A DNA stretch of 39,774 nt, taken from the NCBI GenBank assembly GCA_001443375.1, contig LDXM01000008.1:17169-56942 (forward strand), written 5' to 3'. Origin of the DNA: Chloroflexi bacterium CSP1-4 (GTDB lineage Bacteria > Chloroflexota > Limnocylindria > Limnocylindrales > CSP1-4). Made by a program: the position numbers and the translations under genes. Every line of letters starts with the position of its first letter. Positions within the stretch are counted from its first letter, which is position 1. The notes below the pieces were generated by a model, which was not told where the DNA came from, made no database searches, and saw only the letters and a list, made by a program, of their open reading frames with translations. This document shows positions 1 to 8,738 of this stretch, one piece after another.

Positions 1-238
1 GCACCCGTGCCGGGATGGGCGCACGGTGCGCTCGGCATCGCGTGCCCACCAGAGCCGAACGGCGTGCCATTTCCGGGTCCAGCGGCCCCCGGCCGCGCGG
101 GACATGACCGGCGAGCATGCCAACCCGCGAAGTCGAGCGTGTCTGACTCGACATTGACCGTCATCGGGCGGCAGTCGCGTGCGGATACGCGGCCTCGCAG
201 GACCCTCGGACATGCCCCCCGTCGGCGACGGCGCCGGG
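1..238. other. Window edge to gltX stop: no gene recognised
   Basis: No convincing coding region or RNA gene is visible here. Open frames that cross the stretch are arginine- and proline-rich and look like shadows of gltX. The only structure noticed is a short inverted repeat near position 135-160 (GTCGAG, 9-base spacer, CTCGAC). It could be a weak hairpin downstream of gltX, but it lacks a T-tract. Confidence 0.4.
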
Positions 239-1741
239 CTACGCGACGGCGGCGAGCCCCTCCCGGGCCGCGTCCAGCCGCGCCAGCGTCCGCTCGTAGC
301 CGAGTGCGACCATCGTGTCGAAGAGCGGCGGCGCCGTGGTCCGCCCGGTAACTGCCACGCGGATGGCCATGAAGAGGTCGCCGGCCTTCCAGCCGCGCGC
401 CTCACAGAGGGCCCGCAGCGGCGGCTCTATCTCGTCCGCCTCGAAGGACACGGCGCCCACGTCGGCGATGACGCGTCGCGCCTGGGCAAGCCCGTCGAGG
501 GCCTGGGCCACGTCCCACCTCTTGGGCACCAGCAGGTCGGGCTCCACGGTGACATCTTCGAGGAAGAGGAAGTCGACCAGGCTGCCGATGGCGCCGAGCA
601 CCGGCAGCCGCTCCCGCACCAGGGGCACCAGCGAGCGTAGCTCGGCCTCCGAGGGGTCACGAACCACCGCCCCCTCGGCCCGCCGCACGGCCAGCGCGGC
701 GGTGAGGAACGGCGCCATGCGCTCGACCAGCTCGTCAGGCGAGAGGCGCCGGATCCACTGGCCGTCGAGCCACTCCAGGCGCTCGCGGTCGAAGACCGCA
801 CCGCCCTGCTGCACGCGCGAGAGGTCGAAGCGCCCGGCGATCTCGTCGAGCGTGAAGATCTCCTCCTCGGTACCGCTCGACCAGCCCAGCAGCGCGAGGT
901 AGTTGACGAGCGCCTCGCGCACGAAGCCCTGGGCGATGTAGTCGGCCATTGCGGTCTGGCTCTTGCGCTTGCTCATCTTCGTCCGGTCGGCGTTGAGGAT
1001 GAGCGGCAGGTGCGCGAAGTCGGGAACCTCGGCGCCCAGGGCCCGGAAGAGCAGGATGTGCTTGGGCGTGTTCGAGAGGTGGTCCTCGCCGCGGATGACG
1101 TGCGTGATGGCCATCGCCGCATCGTCCACGACGACCGTGAAGTGGTAGAGCGGCGTGCCGTCGGAGCGGACGATGACGAGGTCGCCGCCCAGCGCGTCGA
1201 CGTTGAACTCCACGCGCCCGCGCACGATGTCGTCGAAGGCGACGCTCCCCTCCCCGACACGGAAGCGGATGACGGGCTTCCGACCCTCCGCCTCGCGCGC
1301 CCGCCGTTCGGCGGCGATGAGCCGCGCGCAGCGGCCCACGTAGCGCGGCGGCCGGTGGGCCACTTCGGACGCGAAACGGTCGGCGGCCAGCTCCTCTGGC
1401 GTGCAGTAGCAGGGGTAGGCCTTGTCCTCGCGCAGCAGCCGCTCGGCCGCCTCGGCGTAGAGCGGGAGCCGCTGCATCTGGCGATAGGGCCCGAACGGGC
1501 CGCGCGCCGCTTGGCCGGCCACCTCCGGCCCCTCGTCCCACGCGATGCCCAGCCAGTGCAGCCCGTCGAGGATGTCGCGCTCGTACTCCACCGTCGAGCG
1601 GGCGACGTCCGTGTCCTCCAGGCGGAGGATGAACGTGCCGCCGACGTGGCGCGCGAAGAGGTAGTTGAACAGCGCCGTGCGTGCCGTCCCGATGTGGAGC
1701 GGCCCGGTCGGGCTCGGCGCGATGCGGCAGCGGATGGTCAC
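239..1741 (-). CDS. gltX: Glutamyl-tRNA synthetase
   Basis: This enzyme charges tRNA-Glu with glutamate in the cytoplasm, and in many bacteria without GlnRS also tRNA-Gln. The 500-residue protein has the usual length. Its N-terminus RIAPSPTGPLHIGTARTALF contains the class I HIGH-type signature (HIGT), and residues near 250 contain the KMSKR motif (DRTKMSKRKSQ). The Rossmann catalytic core comes first and an all-helical anticodon-binding domain follows. The start is GTG at 1739-1741, since the next upstream ATG runs into a stop within four codons, and no strong Shine-Dalgarno sequence is seen. It lies 19 bases downstream of the GreA-fusion gene on the same strand, so it is probably the last gene of a housekeeping operon. 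Whether it is discriminating or non-discriminating cannot be told from the sequence. Confidence 0.97.
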   Translation of the reverse strand: MTIRCRIAPSPTGPLHIGTARTALFNYLFARHVGGTFILRLEDTDVARSTVEYERDILDGLHWLGIAWDEGPEVAGQAARGPFGPYRQMQRLPLYAEAAERLLREDKAYPCYCTPEELAADRFASEVAHRPPRYVGRCARLIAAERRAREAEGRKPVIRFRVGEGSVAFDDIVRGRVEFNVDALGGDLVIVRSDGTPLYHFTVVVDDAAMAITHVIRGEDHLSNTPKHILLFRALGAEVPDFAHLPLILNADRTKMSKRKSQTAMADYIAQGFVREALVNYLALLGWSSGTEEEIFTLDEIAGRFDLSRVQQGGAVFDRERLEWLDGQWIRRLSPDELVERMAPFLTAALAVRRAEGAVVRDPSEAELRSLVPLVRERLPVLGAIGSLVDFLFLEDVTVEPDLLVPKRWDVAQALDGLAQARRVIADVGAVSFEADEIEPPLRALCEARGWKAGDLFMAIRVAVTGRTTAPPLFDTMVALGYERTLARLDAAREGLAAVA

Positions 1742-1760
1742 GCCGCCATTGTCCGTGAAG

Positions 1761-2984
1761 TCAGCGAACCGCGACGATCCGGTAGCGGAGACGCCCCGAC
1801 GGAGTGACGACCTCGAACTCGTCGCCCTCGGCCTTGCCCAGGAGCGCGGCGCCGATGGGCGAGCCGATCGACACCTTCCCGCCGACGGGATCGGACTCGT
1901 TCGTGCCCACCACCGCGTACGTCGCCTCGACGCCGTCGTGCTCGACGACGACGGTGGAGCCGAGCCTGACGCGGCCCTCGTCCGAGCCCCCCTCGATGAT
2001 CTCGACGTGGCGCAGGAGCTCCTCGATGGCCTGGACCCGACCCTCCAGGAAGGACTGCTCGCGGCGCGCCTCCTGGTACTCCGAGTTCTCCTTGAGGTCG
2101 CCCAGCTCGCGGGCGGCCTTGATGCGGGCCACGACAGCCGGCCGCGCCACGGTCGTCAGCTCACCGAGCTCGGCGCGGAGTGCGGAGAGGCCGGCCTCGG
2201 TGAGGCGAGTCGGCGGCCGGACGGCGTTCCGGCCCTGCGTCGGCGCCGCGCGGTCGGCGGCGGAGCGCGGGCGGCGCAGCACGCGTTCGGAGCGCAGGAC
2301 GCCGGTGGCCCGGCTCGTCGACGCGCCGCCGGCCGTGGCCCGCGCCGCCGCGGCACGGCGCTCGGCCGGGGTCGCGGGACCGACCGGCTCGCGGGCGAGG
2401 AGCGCGCCGCGGATGCCGTGGTCCTTGCGCACGCCGTCGGCGGTCTGGAGGTTGGCGAAGGGCAGCACGACGGCCGGGTCATGGAGCGCCGCGGCGACCT
2501 CCGCTGGGACCCCTTCGGCGAAGGCCGACAGCAGCCCGTCCTCGTATTCCTCGGCCGCCGCGGTCTCCGCCCACCAGACCCGCAGCCGGTCGAGCCCGGA
2601 GAGCGTCTTGAGCCAGTAGCCGCCGGCGTGTGGCCGGGGGTCGCCCAGCGGCGTTCGGTGGTAAGCCGCGACCCGGGCGCCGATCGATGCCGCCGACATC
2701 CCGACGTAGAGCACCGGCTGGTCGGGCAGCCAGAAGCGATGCAGCCGCGCGGCCAGCTCACGGCCGGTCGGCGTGGCGCCGTCGAGGGTCAGCCCGGGGA
2801 CCCGCTCGAGCCACCGGCCGACTGCTTCGAAATCCACGGGGGCGGCCTGCGGCGGCGAGGGCAGCTCGATCACATAGACGCCCGGGCGGTTCGAGCGGAC
2901 CGGCGTGCCCCAGGCGGCCGGGCCGTCGGCCAGCAGCCCGACGGAACGAAGCAGCTCGGCGGCGCCGAGGGGACGAGCGGTCAA
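1761..2984 (-). CDS. GIY-YIG-like nuclease domain fused to GreA transcript-cleavage factor
   Basis: The 407-residue protein has two parts. Residues about 258-407 are a full GreA: an N-terminal coiled coil whose tip reads GDLKENSEYQEA, keeping the acidic residues that coordinate magnesium in the RNA polymerase secondary channel, then the FKBP-like domain (VRLGSTVVV to GRLRYRIVAV). Residues about 30-160 look like a GIY-YIG nuclease: GVYVIEL (35-41), VLYVGMSA (91-98), an arginine-bearing helix (IGARVAAYHR) and a glutamate cluster (AEEYEDG, 144-150). An Ala/Arg-rich linker (about 195-255) joins them. The proposed start is TTG at 2982-2984. It overlaps the TGA of the J-domain gene (TTGA, four bases), which suggests translational coupling. 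The open frame runs further upstream, but that part lies over the J-domain gene and has no protein-like composition. The GreA half is certain. The nuclease assignment rests on motif pattern only, and the domain may be inactive or serve binding. Confidence 0.85.
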   Translation of the reverse strand: MTARPLGAAELLRSVGLLADGPAAWGTPVRSNRPGVYVIELPSPPQAAPVDFEAVGRWLERVPGLTLDGATPTGRELAARLHRFWLPDQPVLYVGMSAASIGARVAAYHRTPLGDPRPHAGGYWLKTLSGLDRLRVWWAETAAAEEYEDGLLSAFAEGVPAEVAAALHDPAVVLPFANLQTADGVRKDHGIRGALLAREPVGPATPAERRAAAARATAGGASTSRATGVLRSERVLRRPRSAADRAAPTQGRNAVRPPTRLTEAGLSALRAELGELTTVARPAVVARIKAARELGDLKENSEYQEARREQSFLEGRVQAIEELLRHVEIIEGGSDEGRVRLGSTVVVEHDGVEATYAVVGTNESDPVGGKVSIGSPIGAALLGKAEGDEFEVVTPSGRLRYRIVAVR

Positions 2985-3961
2985 TCGGGACTCCCGGGGG
3001 GCGGCAGCCACGGCCGGCGGACCGGCACGTCGCGCAGGGCGAGGGCGACGCCGGCCGCATAGGCGGCGCCGATGGAGAGTATGGCGAGGATGAACGATGT
3101 GAGCACGGAGGCCCCCAGGGGCAGGACGAGGCTCGCGCCGAGGTACGCCAGATAGCCCATCACGCCGCCCAACGCACCGCGTGTGGCGAGCCAGGCCACC
3201 CTTGGCTTCCCGTAGAAGCCGAACCAGGCCACGGCGAGGACGACGAGTGCGGCGATGCCGGCCGACCGAGGACCCAGCCGACCGACGGCGCCGAAGCCGG
3301 CCACGAGGGCGAAGGGCAGCGCGGCCGTCAGGGCCGACTCGATGCGCTGGACGCCGCTGGGCCAGGCCAGTCTCGCCGAGTGGCGCGCGCCGGCCGGCCG
3401 GGGCGAGGCCTCCTCGGCTGCCGGCGCGGGACGCGGCGGGGCGTCGTAGCGTGGCTTCGGCGCCGTTCCGACCGGCGTCGTCCAGCGCGGTGTGTTCGGG
3501 TTGGCCGCGCCGCTCGGCATGTCCGCCGAGGCGCGCCGGAAGTAGGCCCGCGCCGCCGAGGACCAGGCCGCGCCGCTGGAGCGGCTGTAGACGTCCGGAT
3601 CGGGGCCGTGGTCGGTGCGCCGCCCGGGCTCGGTCCAGGGCGGGGCCTTCGGTCCCTGGGCGGGGCGCGCAGGCTCGGATGGCTTCGGCTCGGTGGGGCG
3701 CTTTCGGAGGGGTGATCGCCTGGACGTCGTCTCGCCGGCGCGGACGGGTCCGGGCGCGTGCTTGCGGTCCCACTCGGCGCGTCGGAGCGGGTCCTTGAGA
3801 AGCTCGTAGGCCCCCTGCACGGCGAGGAAGACCGGTTCGTCGGCCGCCGCGGTGTCGGGGTGGAAGCGCTTCGCGAGGCGGCGGTGAGCCGCCTTGATCT
3901 CGGCCGTGGTGGCGTCGCGGCCGACGCCGAGGACGCGGTAGGGGTCTGGGATACGCTGCAT
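2981..3961 (-). CDS. J-domain protein with C-terminal membrane segments
   Basis: The N-terminal 65 residues are a J-domain (PYRVLGVGRDATTAEIKAAH) with the HPD motif at residues 34-36, which in this family stimulates the ATPase of an Hsp70 (DnaK). There is no Gly/Phe-rich segment, zinc-finger or DnaJ C-terminal substrate domain, so this is not classical DnaJ. A polar Pro/Arg-rich linker leads to about four hydrophobic stretches in the last 120 residues (for example AGIAALVVLAVAWFGF and SVLTSFILAILSIGAAYAAG). That suggests a membrane-anchored co-chaperone with the J-domain in the cytoplasm. The start at 3961 has a GAGG-like site about nine bases upstream. An in-frame ATG at 3976 is the alternative. 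The gene sits between an asparaginase and the GreA fusion. Its partner Hsp70 is not in the window. Confidence 0.85.
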   Translation of the reverse strand: MQRIPDPYRVLGVGRDATTAEIKAAHRRLAKRFHPDTAAADEPVFLAVQGAYELLKDPLRRAEWDRKHAPGPVRAGETTSRRSPLRKRPTEPKPSEPARPAQGPKAPPWTEPGRRTDHGPDPDVYSRSSGAAWSSAARAYFRRASADMPSGAANPNTPRWTTPVGTAPKPRYDAPPRPAPAAEEASPRPAGARHSARLAWPSGVQRIESALTAALPFALVAGFGAVGRLGPRSAGIAALVVLAVAWFGFYGKPRVAWLATRGALGGVMGYLAYLGASLVLPLGASVLTSFILAILSIGAAYAAGVALALRDVPVRRPWLPPPGSPD

Positions 3962-3988
3962 CGTCGCTCGCCTCATGCCACCTGGCGG

Positions 3989-5158
3989 CTAGAGCAGCTC
4001 CGAGATCGGCGCCAGTTCGAAGACGGCCACCGACTCGGCCACCGCGTCGCCGCGCGCGTCGGTCGTGGGGGGCCGATGCAGGCGGCCCAGCTGGCGCAGG
4101 GTCTTGTCATCCAGTGCGCCCACCTGATGAAGGGCCTCGACCACGGCCGCCGACAGGGCGCGGCCCCGGCCGTCTCCATCCTCGATCTTCAGGGCCAGGC
4201 CACCGGGTCGCGAGCCCGACCCGCGGGCACCCGGGAGCAGGCCCACGCCCTCCAGTGCCTCGGCGCCCGACTTCGAGACGAGCATCCCGGGCCGGGCCTT
4301 CATGAGCGCCGTGGTCAGCGAGCCGCGGACGCCACCGACCAGCTCCGGGGCGGCGACCATCGCGTCGCGGACGCGCGTGAGCGCCGGCCCGAGGGCAGCC
4401 CTGGTCGCATCGAGGGCCGTGCCCAGGGGATCGGCCAGCAGGGCGTACGCGCGGGCCACGTCCACGAGCGGGAAGGCGTAGGTGAGGACGCCGCAGTCGT
4501 CCTGGGCGGTCTGAAGCTTCGCCGGAGTCGTGCCGAAGACCCTCGCCACGGTCGAGCGCACCGCGACCTGGCTGGGATGGTCCATCTGCCAGTAGTCCTC
4601 GAGGGGCCAGCCGGCGTGGCGGCTGAGCAGGATGCTCGCGGCGTGGAAGCCGCTGCACATGTGCCGGATCGCGCCGGGTCTTTCCCCGTCGCGCGCGAGG
4701 CGGGTCGCGGTCAGCTCGTCGAGCGGAGCCCAGGCCGTCCCGCAGGCGAGGAGGTTCTGGCTCAGCGCCGCACGGCGGAAGACCGCCTGCAGCGTGCGCA
4801 CGTGGAGGTCCTCGCCGTGGTGCGAGGAGGCCATGACCGCCAGCTCCGGCTGGGTGAGGTTCAGCTCATCCGCCGCGCCCGACTCCACGAGCGCGGCCAG
4901 CGCGAAGGGCTTGACGGCGCTGCGCAGCGTGACCACGACGTTCGGATCGCCGATGGCCCGCTCGATCGCACCGTCCGCGCCCACCTGCACGACATGCCCT
5001 CGGTGGCGGCTCTCCGTGATGGCGCCGCGCCGCTGCTCGACGAGGACCGGCGCGGGGACGTTGGCCGGCCAGGCCGGACCGCGGCGACCGTTCGACCGCC
5101 CGCGGGGCGCCCTTGAGGCGGGGCCGTCGGAGCGTCGGCGCGTGGTGGAGGTGGGCAC
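3989..5158 (-). CDS. Asparaginase II family protein
   Basis: This 389-residue protein resembles the asparaginase II family (the Rhizobium etli AnsA/ReAII type, unrelated to E. coli AnsB), which hydrolyses L-asparagine to aspartate and ammonia. Visible family features are [16 protein letters not shown] with an SxxK pair near residue 90, the [11 protein letters not shown] block, [24 protein letters not shown] and the [13 protein letters not shown] block, rich in conserved Ser, Lys, Cys and His residues. The length fits the family once an N-terminal tail of about 40 basic residues is allowed. The start is taken as GTG at 5156-5158, because no ATG precedes the conserved region; it has no clear ribosome-binding site and could be off by a few codons. 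It is 27 bases upstream of the J-domain gene and 41 bases downstream of the oxidoreductase gene, so the five minus-strand genes are probably co-transcribed. Confidence 0.88.
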   Translation of the reverse strand: MPTSTTRRRSDGPASRAPRGRSNGRRGPAWPANVPAPVLVEQRRGAITESRHRGHVVQVGADGAIERAIGDPNVVVTLRSAVKPFALAALVESGAADELNLTQPELAVMASSHHGEDLHVRTLQAVFRRAALSQNLLACGTAWAPLDELTATRLARDGERPGAIRHMCSGFHAASILLSRHAGWPLEDYWQMDHPSQVAVRSTVARVFGTTPAKLQTAQDDCGVLTYAFPLVDVARAYALLADPLGTALDATRAALGPALTRVRDAMVAAPELVGGVRGSLTTALMKARPGMLVSKSGAEALEGVGLLPGARGSGSRPGGLALKIEDGDGRGRALSAAVVEALHQVGALDDKTLRQLGRLHRPPTTDARGDAVAESVAVFELAPISELL

Positions 5159-5199
5159 CAGGGGATGGTAGCGCGGCGGAGGTCGATGGACGCGATCCC

Positions 5200-6390
5200 C
5201 TAGTCGGGCAGGTCGACCCAGCGGCCCTCGCGGGACGAGCGGAGCGCCGCTTCGACGAAGGCGACCGCCCGGAGCCCGTCGCCAAGGGTCGGGTACGGCG
5301 CCTCGTCGCCGGGGTCGCTTGCCGCGTAGCGCGGCGGATCGCCCTCCACGATGGCGCGGTAGAAGGGCCGGAAGAGGTCGCGGAACGCCTCCGCGTATCC
5401 CTCCGGATGACCGGCCGGCAAGGACGGCACCCCGGGCACGGCCCCCGTACCGGCGGCGTCCGCACCGGCGGTGTCCCCCGCCGCCCGCTGCATCGTCCGG
5501 GCCGCATCCTTCGTCCGTACCCACAGTCGCTCGGGATCCTCCTGCGCCCAGACGAGCGAGGCGCGCTCCCCGTCGAGCGCCACTTCGAAGCCGTTCTTCC
5601 AGCCGGTCGAGACCTGGCTGAGGACGCACGCCCCGCGGGCCCCGCCGATCATGCGCACCAGGATCGTGGCCGCATCCTCCGATGCGATCGCCACTTCTTC
5701 GCCGTCGGCGCTGCTGCCGCCGAACGCCAGGGCGCCACTCCCCGCGGAGCGCCGACGGATGGGGATGAAGGTGGCGAGATCCGCGAAGACCGCCTCGACC
5801 CGCTGCCCGCTCACGAACTCGGTCGTGTCGAACCAGTGCGAGCCGATGTCGGCCACCGCCCGCGACGTGCCGCCGATAGCCGGATCGACCCGCCAGTTGT
5901 AGGCACCCGGGTCGGAGAGCCAGTCCTGGATGTACTGGCCGCGAGCGAGCCGCAGCGCACCCAACTCGCCCGCACCGGCCGCCACGATCGCCCGCGCCCG
6001 CCGGACCATGGGGTAGCCGCGGTAGGTGAAAGCGACCATGGCATGGCGTCCGGAGGCGCGGGCCGCGCGCAGCGACCGATGGGCACCGTCGAGGTCCATG
6101 GCGACGGGCTTCTCGACCACGACGTGCTTGCCCGCTGCGAGCGCGCGCTCGGTCAGGTCGACGTGGGAGACGTTCGGCGTGCAGACGTGCACGACGTCGA
6201 TGGCGGGATCCCCGAAGACGTCCGCGACGTTCGCCGTCGACCGGTGGACGCCGAGCGCCCGGGCCCGCTCCGCGGCGCGCCCCGCGTCCGACCCGGCGAT
6301 GAGCGTCACCTCGCCGTAGCCGCCGCGACGCACGGCGTCCACATGGAACGGACCCACGAACCCGGTGCCGATCACCGCGACCCTGAGCAT
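5200..6390 (-). CDS. Gfo/Idh/MocA-family oxidoreductase
   Basis: This is a predicted NAD(P)-dependent dehydrogenase acting on a sugar, inositol or related polyol. The 396-residue protein opens with [20 protein letters not shown], a Rossmann GxGxxG nucleotide-binding loop, followed by [13 protein letters not shown] and the family signature [12 protein letters not shown] with its conserved EKP lysine. The second half has the alpha/beta substrate domain, including [20 protein letters not shown], in which the Gly-rich loop and the D-x-G-x-H histidine correspond to the usual catalytic region. A short Ala/Gly-rich insertion lies near residue 310. The start at 6390 is the ATG directly before the Rossmann strand. 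It is the first gene of the minus-strand run toward gltX and is divergent from upp. The substrate cannot be assigned. Confidence 0.92.
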   Translation of the reverse strand: MLRVAVIGTGFVGPFHVDAVRRGGYGEVTLIAGSDAGRAAERARALGVHRSTANVADVFGDPAIDVVHVCTPNVSHVDLTERALAAGKHVVVEKPVAMDLDGAHRSLRAARASGRHAMVAFTYRGYPMVRRARAIVAAGAGELGALRLARGQYIQDWLSDPGAYNWRVDPAIGGTSRAVADIGSHWFDTTEFVSGQRVEAVFADLATFIPIRRRSAGSGALAFGGSSADGEEVAIASEDAATILVRMIGGARGACVLSQVSTGWKNGFEVALDGERASLVWAQEDPERLWVRTKDAARTMQRAAGDTAGADAAGTGAVPGVPSLPAGHPEGYAEAFRDLFRPFYRAIVEGDPPRYAASDPGDEAPYPTLGDGLRAVAFVEAALRSSREGRWVDLPD

Positions 6391-6419
6391 GGCGTACAGC
6401 CTAGCGAACCCGCGGCGGA

Positions 6420-6490
6420 TAGACTGGACGCTCGGAGCTCCGAACGGCCCACCCAAAGACGGCCACGGCCCCAGCCACGCACCCAAGGAG
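6420..6490 (+). promoter_or_regulatory. Putative -10 box and Shine-Dalgarno site of upp
   Basis: TAGACT at 6420-6425 resembles a -10 hexamer. The same hexamer occurs before the GrpB gene (13256) and before the M23 peptidase gene (19490). A strong AAGGAG site at 6485-6490 lies eight bases before GTG at 6499 and fixes the upp start. No clear -35 box is seen. Confidence 0.4.
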
Positions 6491-6498
6491 CGCGCTCC

Positions 6499-7176
6499 GT
6501 GCCCGATGCCATCTCGATCCCGTCGACTTCCGCCCGACCCATCCCGGCCACGTTCCACGTCAGCACGCACCCCGCCGTCGCGCACAAGCTGGCGCTGCTG
6601 CGCGACACGTCCACGGAGCCCAAGAAGTTCCGCGAGCTGGTGCGCGAGATCAGCTGGCTGCTCGGGTACGAGGCGCTGGCCGATGCTCGCACGAAGCCCA
6701 TCAGCGTCGAGACGCCCCTCGAGACGACCCCCGGCGCCGAGCTGGCCGACCGCATCGGGCTCATCCCCATCCTGCGTGCCGGGCTGGGCATGGTGGACGC
6801 CATGCTCGAGCTGATGCCCACCGCCGAGGTCTGGCACCTCGGGCTCTTCCGCGACGAGCGCACGCTGCGGCCGGTCGAGTACTACAACAAGCTGCCCGAC
6901 ACGGCGACCGTGGACCTCTGCCTCATCCTCGACCCGATGCTCGCCACGGGTGGCTCGGCCACGGCCGCCATCGAGGTGTTGAAGAACTGGGGGGCCCGCC
7001 GCATCAAGCTCATCAACCTCATCGCGGCGCCCGAGGGCGTGCACGCGGTCGCGGACGCGCACCCTGACGTGGAGATGTACTGCGCGGCGCTCGACCGACA
7101 GCTCAACGAAAAGGGGTACATCTTGCCCGGCCTGGGCGACGCGGGCGACCGCCAGTTCGGCACCAGCCACCGATGA
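6499..7176 (+). CDS. upp: Uracil phosphoribosyltransferase
   Basis: The enzyme makes UMP from uracil and PRPP in the pyrimidine salvage pathway. The 225-residue product shows the type I phosphoribosyltransferase layout: [19 protein letters not shown] at the N-terminus, the [18 protein letters not shown] block, YYNKLP, the PRPP-binding loop [19 protein letters not shown], and the C-terminal uracil-binding stretch [20 protein letters not shown]. All parts match the family, and the length is slightly above the usual 208-210 because of an N-terminal extension. The GTG start at 6499 is set by AAGGAG eight bases upstream. It is divergent from the Gfo/Idh gene and is followed after 16 bases by an exported protein gene. 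It matches the pyrimidine/purine theme of the window, which includes an NCS2-like permease at the far end. Confidence 0.97.
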   Translation: MPDAISIPSTSARPIPATFHVSTHPAVAHKLALLRDTSTEPKKFRELVREISWLLGYEALADARTKPISVETPLETTPGAELADRIGLIPILRAGLGMVDAMLELMPTAEVWHLGLFRDERTLRPVEYYNKLPDTATVDLCLILDPMLATGGSATAAIEVLKNWGARRIKLINLIAAPEGVHAVADAHPDVEMYCAALDRQLNEKGYILPGLGDAGDRQFGTSHR

Positions 7177-7192
7177 TGGCCCGCACGCCGGC

Positions 7193-7981
7193 ATGACCCG
7201 CGACGGCCGCCCCGTCCGGTTCTTCGGGCGGCCGATCATGCCGCGCCTGGGCGTGATCCAGTCGTCGATCATCGCCGGGGTCGTACTCGTGGCGGCGGCC
7301 GGGCTGTTCGCGCTCGTCTTCGGGGATCGCTTCCGGACGGGTTCGGGCGCGGAGGCGACGCCGGTGGGCTCGATGCCACAGGGCTCGCTGCCCTCGTCTC
7401 CGGTGGTCGGTGCCTTCGTGGCCCTCGTGTCCGCGCCGGATCGGACCTTCCACGTGGAGAGCCGGACGGTCGTGACCGTGGGCGGGGAGGTCGTCACGGT
7501 GGTTTCGGCCTTGGACTTCGCCGGCCCGGCCTACGCCGGGACACTGGACGTCACGACGTCGGCCCGCCCGACGCACTCGGACATCGTGGTCATCCCGCCC
7601 GTGGCCTATTCCCGCGAGTCGGGCGGCCCGTGGCGCGACGGCGACGCCCCGCAGCGCAGCCTCGACCCCTTCCTGGGGCTGACCGCTGGTACTGTCATCG
7701 CGGACCTCGGGGCGGAGGTCGTGGACGGGCGCCCGCTGCGGCACCTGCGGCTCGCCCTGCTGCCCGTCGACACGACGTTCGCGCCGGCCGTGAAGGACGT
7801 CGTCCACACCTGGACCGTCTTCGAACTGTGGGTGGACGCGTCGGGGAAGCCCGTGCGCGGCCTGTTCACGTTGGATGCTCGGGCGCGCAAGGACGACAAG
7901 CCCGTTCCCGTCTCCATCCGCTCCGATCTCAGCTTCTCGCGCGTCGGCGAGCCGCTGGTGATCGCCCCGCCGGAGGGGTAG
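7193..7981 (+). CDS. Membrane-anchored exported protein, LppX/LprG-like fold possible
   Basis: A protein of 262 residues with a single hydrophobic segment near residues 21-42 (VIQSSIIAGVVLVAAAGLFALV) and no lipobox cysteine, so it is probably an inner-membrane anchored protein with an extracytoplasmic domain. The outer part (residues about 65-262) is rich in beta-strand-like alternation: FHVESRTVVTVGGEVVTVVS, then a repeat of small-residue strands, then FELWVDASGKPVRGLFTLDA. This pattern recalls the LppX/LprAFG lipoprotein fold of actinobacteria, which holds lipids in a half-barrel, but that is a resemblance only. The start at 7193 is the first ATG after upp, and an internal ATG at 7238 is an alternative. 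The 3' end overlaps the convergent XRE gene by 53 bases. Function unknown. Confidence 0.75.
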   Translation: MTRDGRPVRFFGRPIMPRLGVIQSSIIAGVVLVAAAGLFALVFGDRFRTGSGAEATPVGSMPQGSLPSSPVVGAFVALVSAPDRTFHVESRTVVTVGGEVVTVVSALDFAGPAYAGTLDVTTSARPTHSDIVVIPPVAYSRESGGPWRDGDAPQRSLDPFLGLTAGTVIADLGAEVVDGRPLRHLRLALLPVDTTFAPAVKDVVHTWTVFELWVDASGKPVRGLFTLDARARKDDKPVPVSIRSDLSFSRVGEPLVIAPPEG

Positions 7982-8738
7982 CCGAGCTGGGCCGGCGCCA
8001 GGGGAAGAGGCGCGTGGCGGCCACGTCGCACCAGACGAGTCCGGGCTGCTGCGGCGGTGCCGTGCCCTCGGCGAGCGCGCGGACCCAGCCGAGCGAGCTG
8101 CCCGGGAAGCGCGCCGCGAACACCTCCGGGTAGCGTGCCATGAGCTCGCGGTTGCGTCGCGTGGCGCGCACCACCCAGCAGGCGGCGACACGATATGGGC
8201 CCTCGTCGCCACCCGCGACTGCGGCAAGCCCTTCGGCCTCGGCCACCTTGCGCGACGACGAGCGCGCCCCCTCCCCGATGTTGCCGATCGTGTTCCAGCA
8301 CTCGATGAGGATCAGCGTGCGCTGCGGATCGTCGCGCAGGGCCGCGTCGGAGGAGCGGCTCGGATCGGCGGGGCGCGTCGGCAGCTCGAACGAGCGGCCC
8401 CTCCCCGTCGCGCGGCCGAGCCGCAGGATCAGTTCCTGGATCTTCAGATGGCCCGCATCGGCCGGTTCCTCCGCGGGATCGCGGGCCATCGTCACGCCGA
8501 GCGGCCGGCCCAGCGCGGTCGCGACCCGCTGCCAGGTGTCCAGCGAGGCGTGCCCGCCGAGGCCTCGTTCCATGCGCGAGATCATCATCGGCGACACCCC
8601 CGCCCGCCGGCCTAACTCCTGTTGCGTCCAGCGGCGCCGCCGCCTCGTGACGAGGATCTCCCCGCCGAGGCGCGCGAACTGCTCCTGGTTGCGGCGGGCC
8701 ACCTCCGCGGCGAGGTCGGGGCGTCTGAGTCGGCTCAT
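7929..8738 (-). CDS. XRE-family regulator with large C-terminal domain of unknown function
   Basis: Residues about 25-80 form an XRE/Cro-type helix-turn-helix (WTQQELGRRAGVSPMMISRM as the DNA-reading helices). Residues about 100-245 form a second domain with the conserved-looking strings LILIECWNTIGNIGEGARSS, YRVAACWVVRATRRNRELMA and YPEVFAARFPGSSLGWVRAL. I believe this arrangement occurs in other high-GC bacteria, but I know of no described function for the second domain. The ATG at 8736-8738 directly abuts the end of an inverted-repeat element (8739-8942), so either the element supplies the promoter or the motif is this protein's operator. The C-terminal 25 residues are basic and overlap the convergent upstream gene. 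It probably regulates itself, which is inference from position. Confidence 0.82.
   Translation of the reverse strand: MSRLRRPDLAAEVARRNQEQFARLGGEILVTRRRRRWTQQELGRRAGVSPMMISRMERGLGGHASLDTWQRVATALGRPLGVTMARDPAEEPADAGHLKIQELILRLGRATGRGRSFELPTRPADPSRSSDAALRDDPQRTLILIECWNTIGNIGEGARSSSRKVAEAEGLAAVAGGDEGPYRVAACWVVRATRRNRELMARYPEVFAARFPGSSLGWVRALAEGTAPPQQPGLVWCDVAATRLFPWRRPSSATPPAGRSPAARRRARS

Noticed and set aside
1665-3062. Several long plus-strand frames opposite gltX, the GreA fusion and the J-domain gene.
   Set aside because: GC-rich antisense frames with Arg, Ala and Gly bias, and no family motifs; the minus-strand genes explain the sequence.
2985-3773. The open frame of the GreA fusion extends upstream to 3773, giving a possible 670-residue protein.
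   Set aside because: This part lies over the J-domain gene in another frame and is Arg/Pro-rich without protein-like composition. The TTG start overlapping the J-domain stop is more plausible.
5113-6498. Plus-strand open frame continuous with upp for 687 codons.
   Set aside because: It is the antisense shadow of the Gfo/Idh gene. The AAGGAG site and family alignment place the upp start at 6499.
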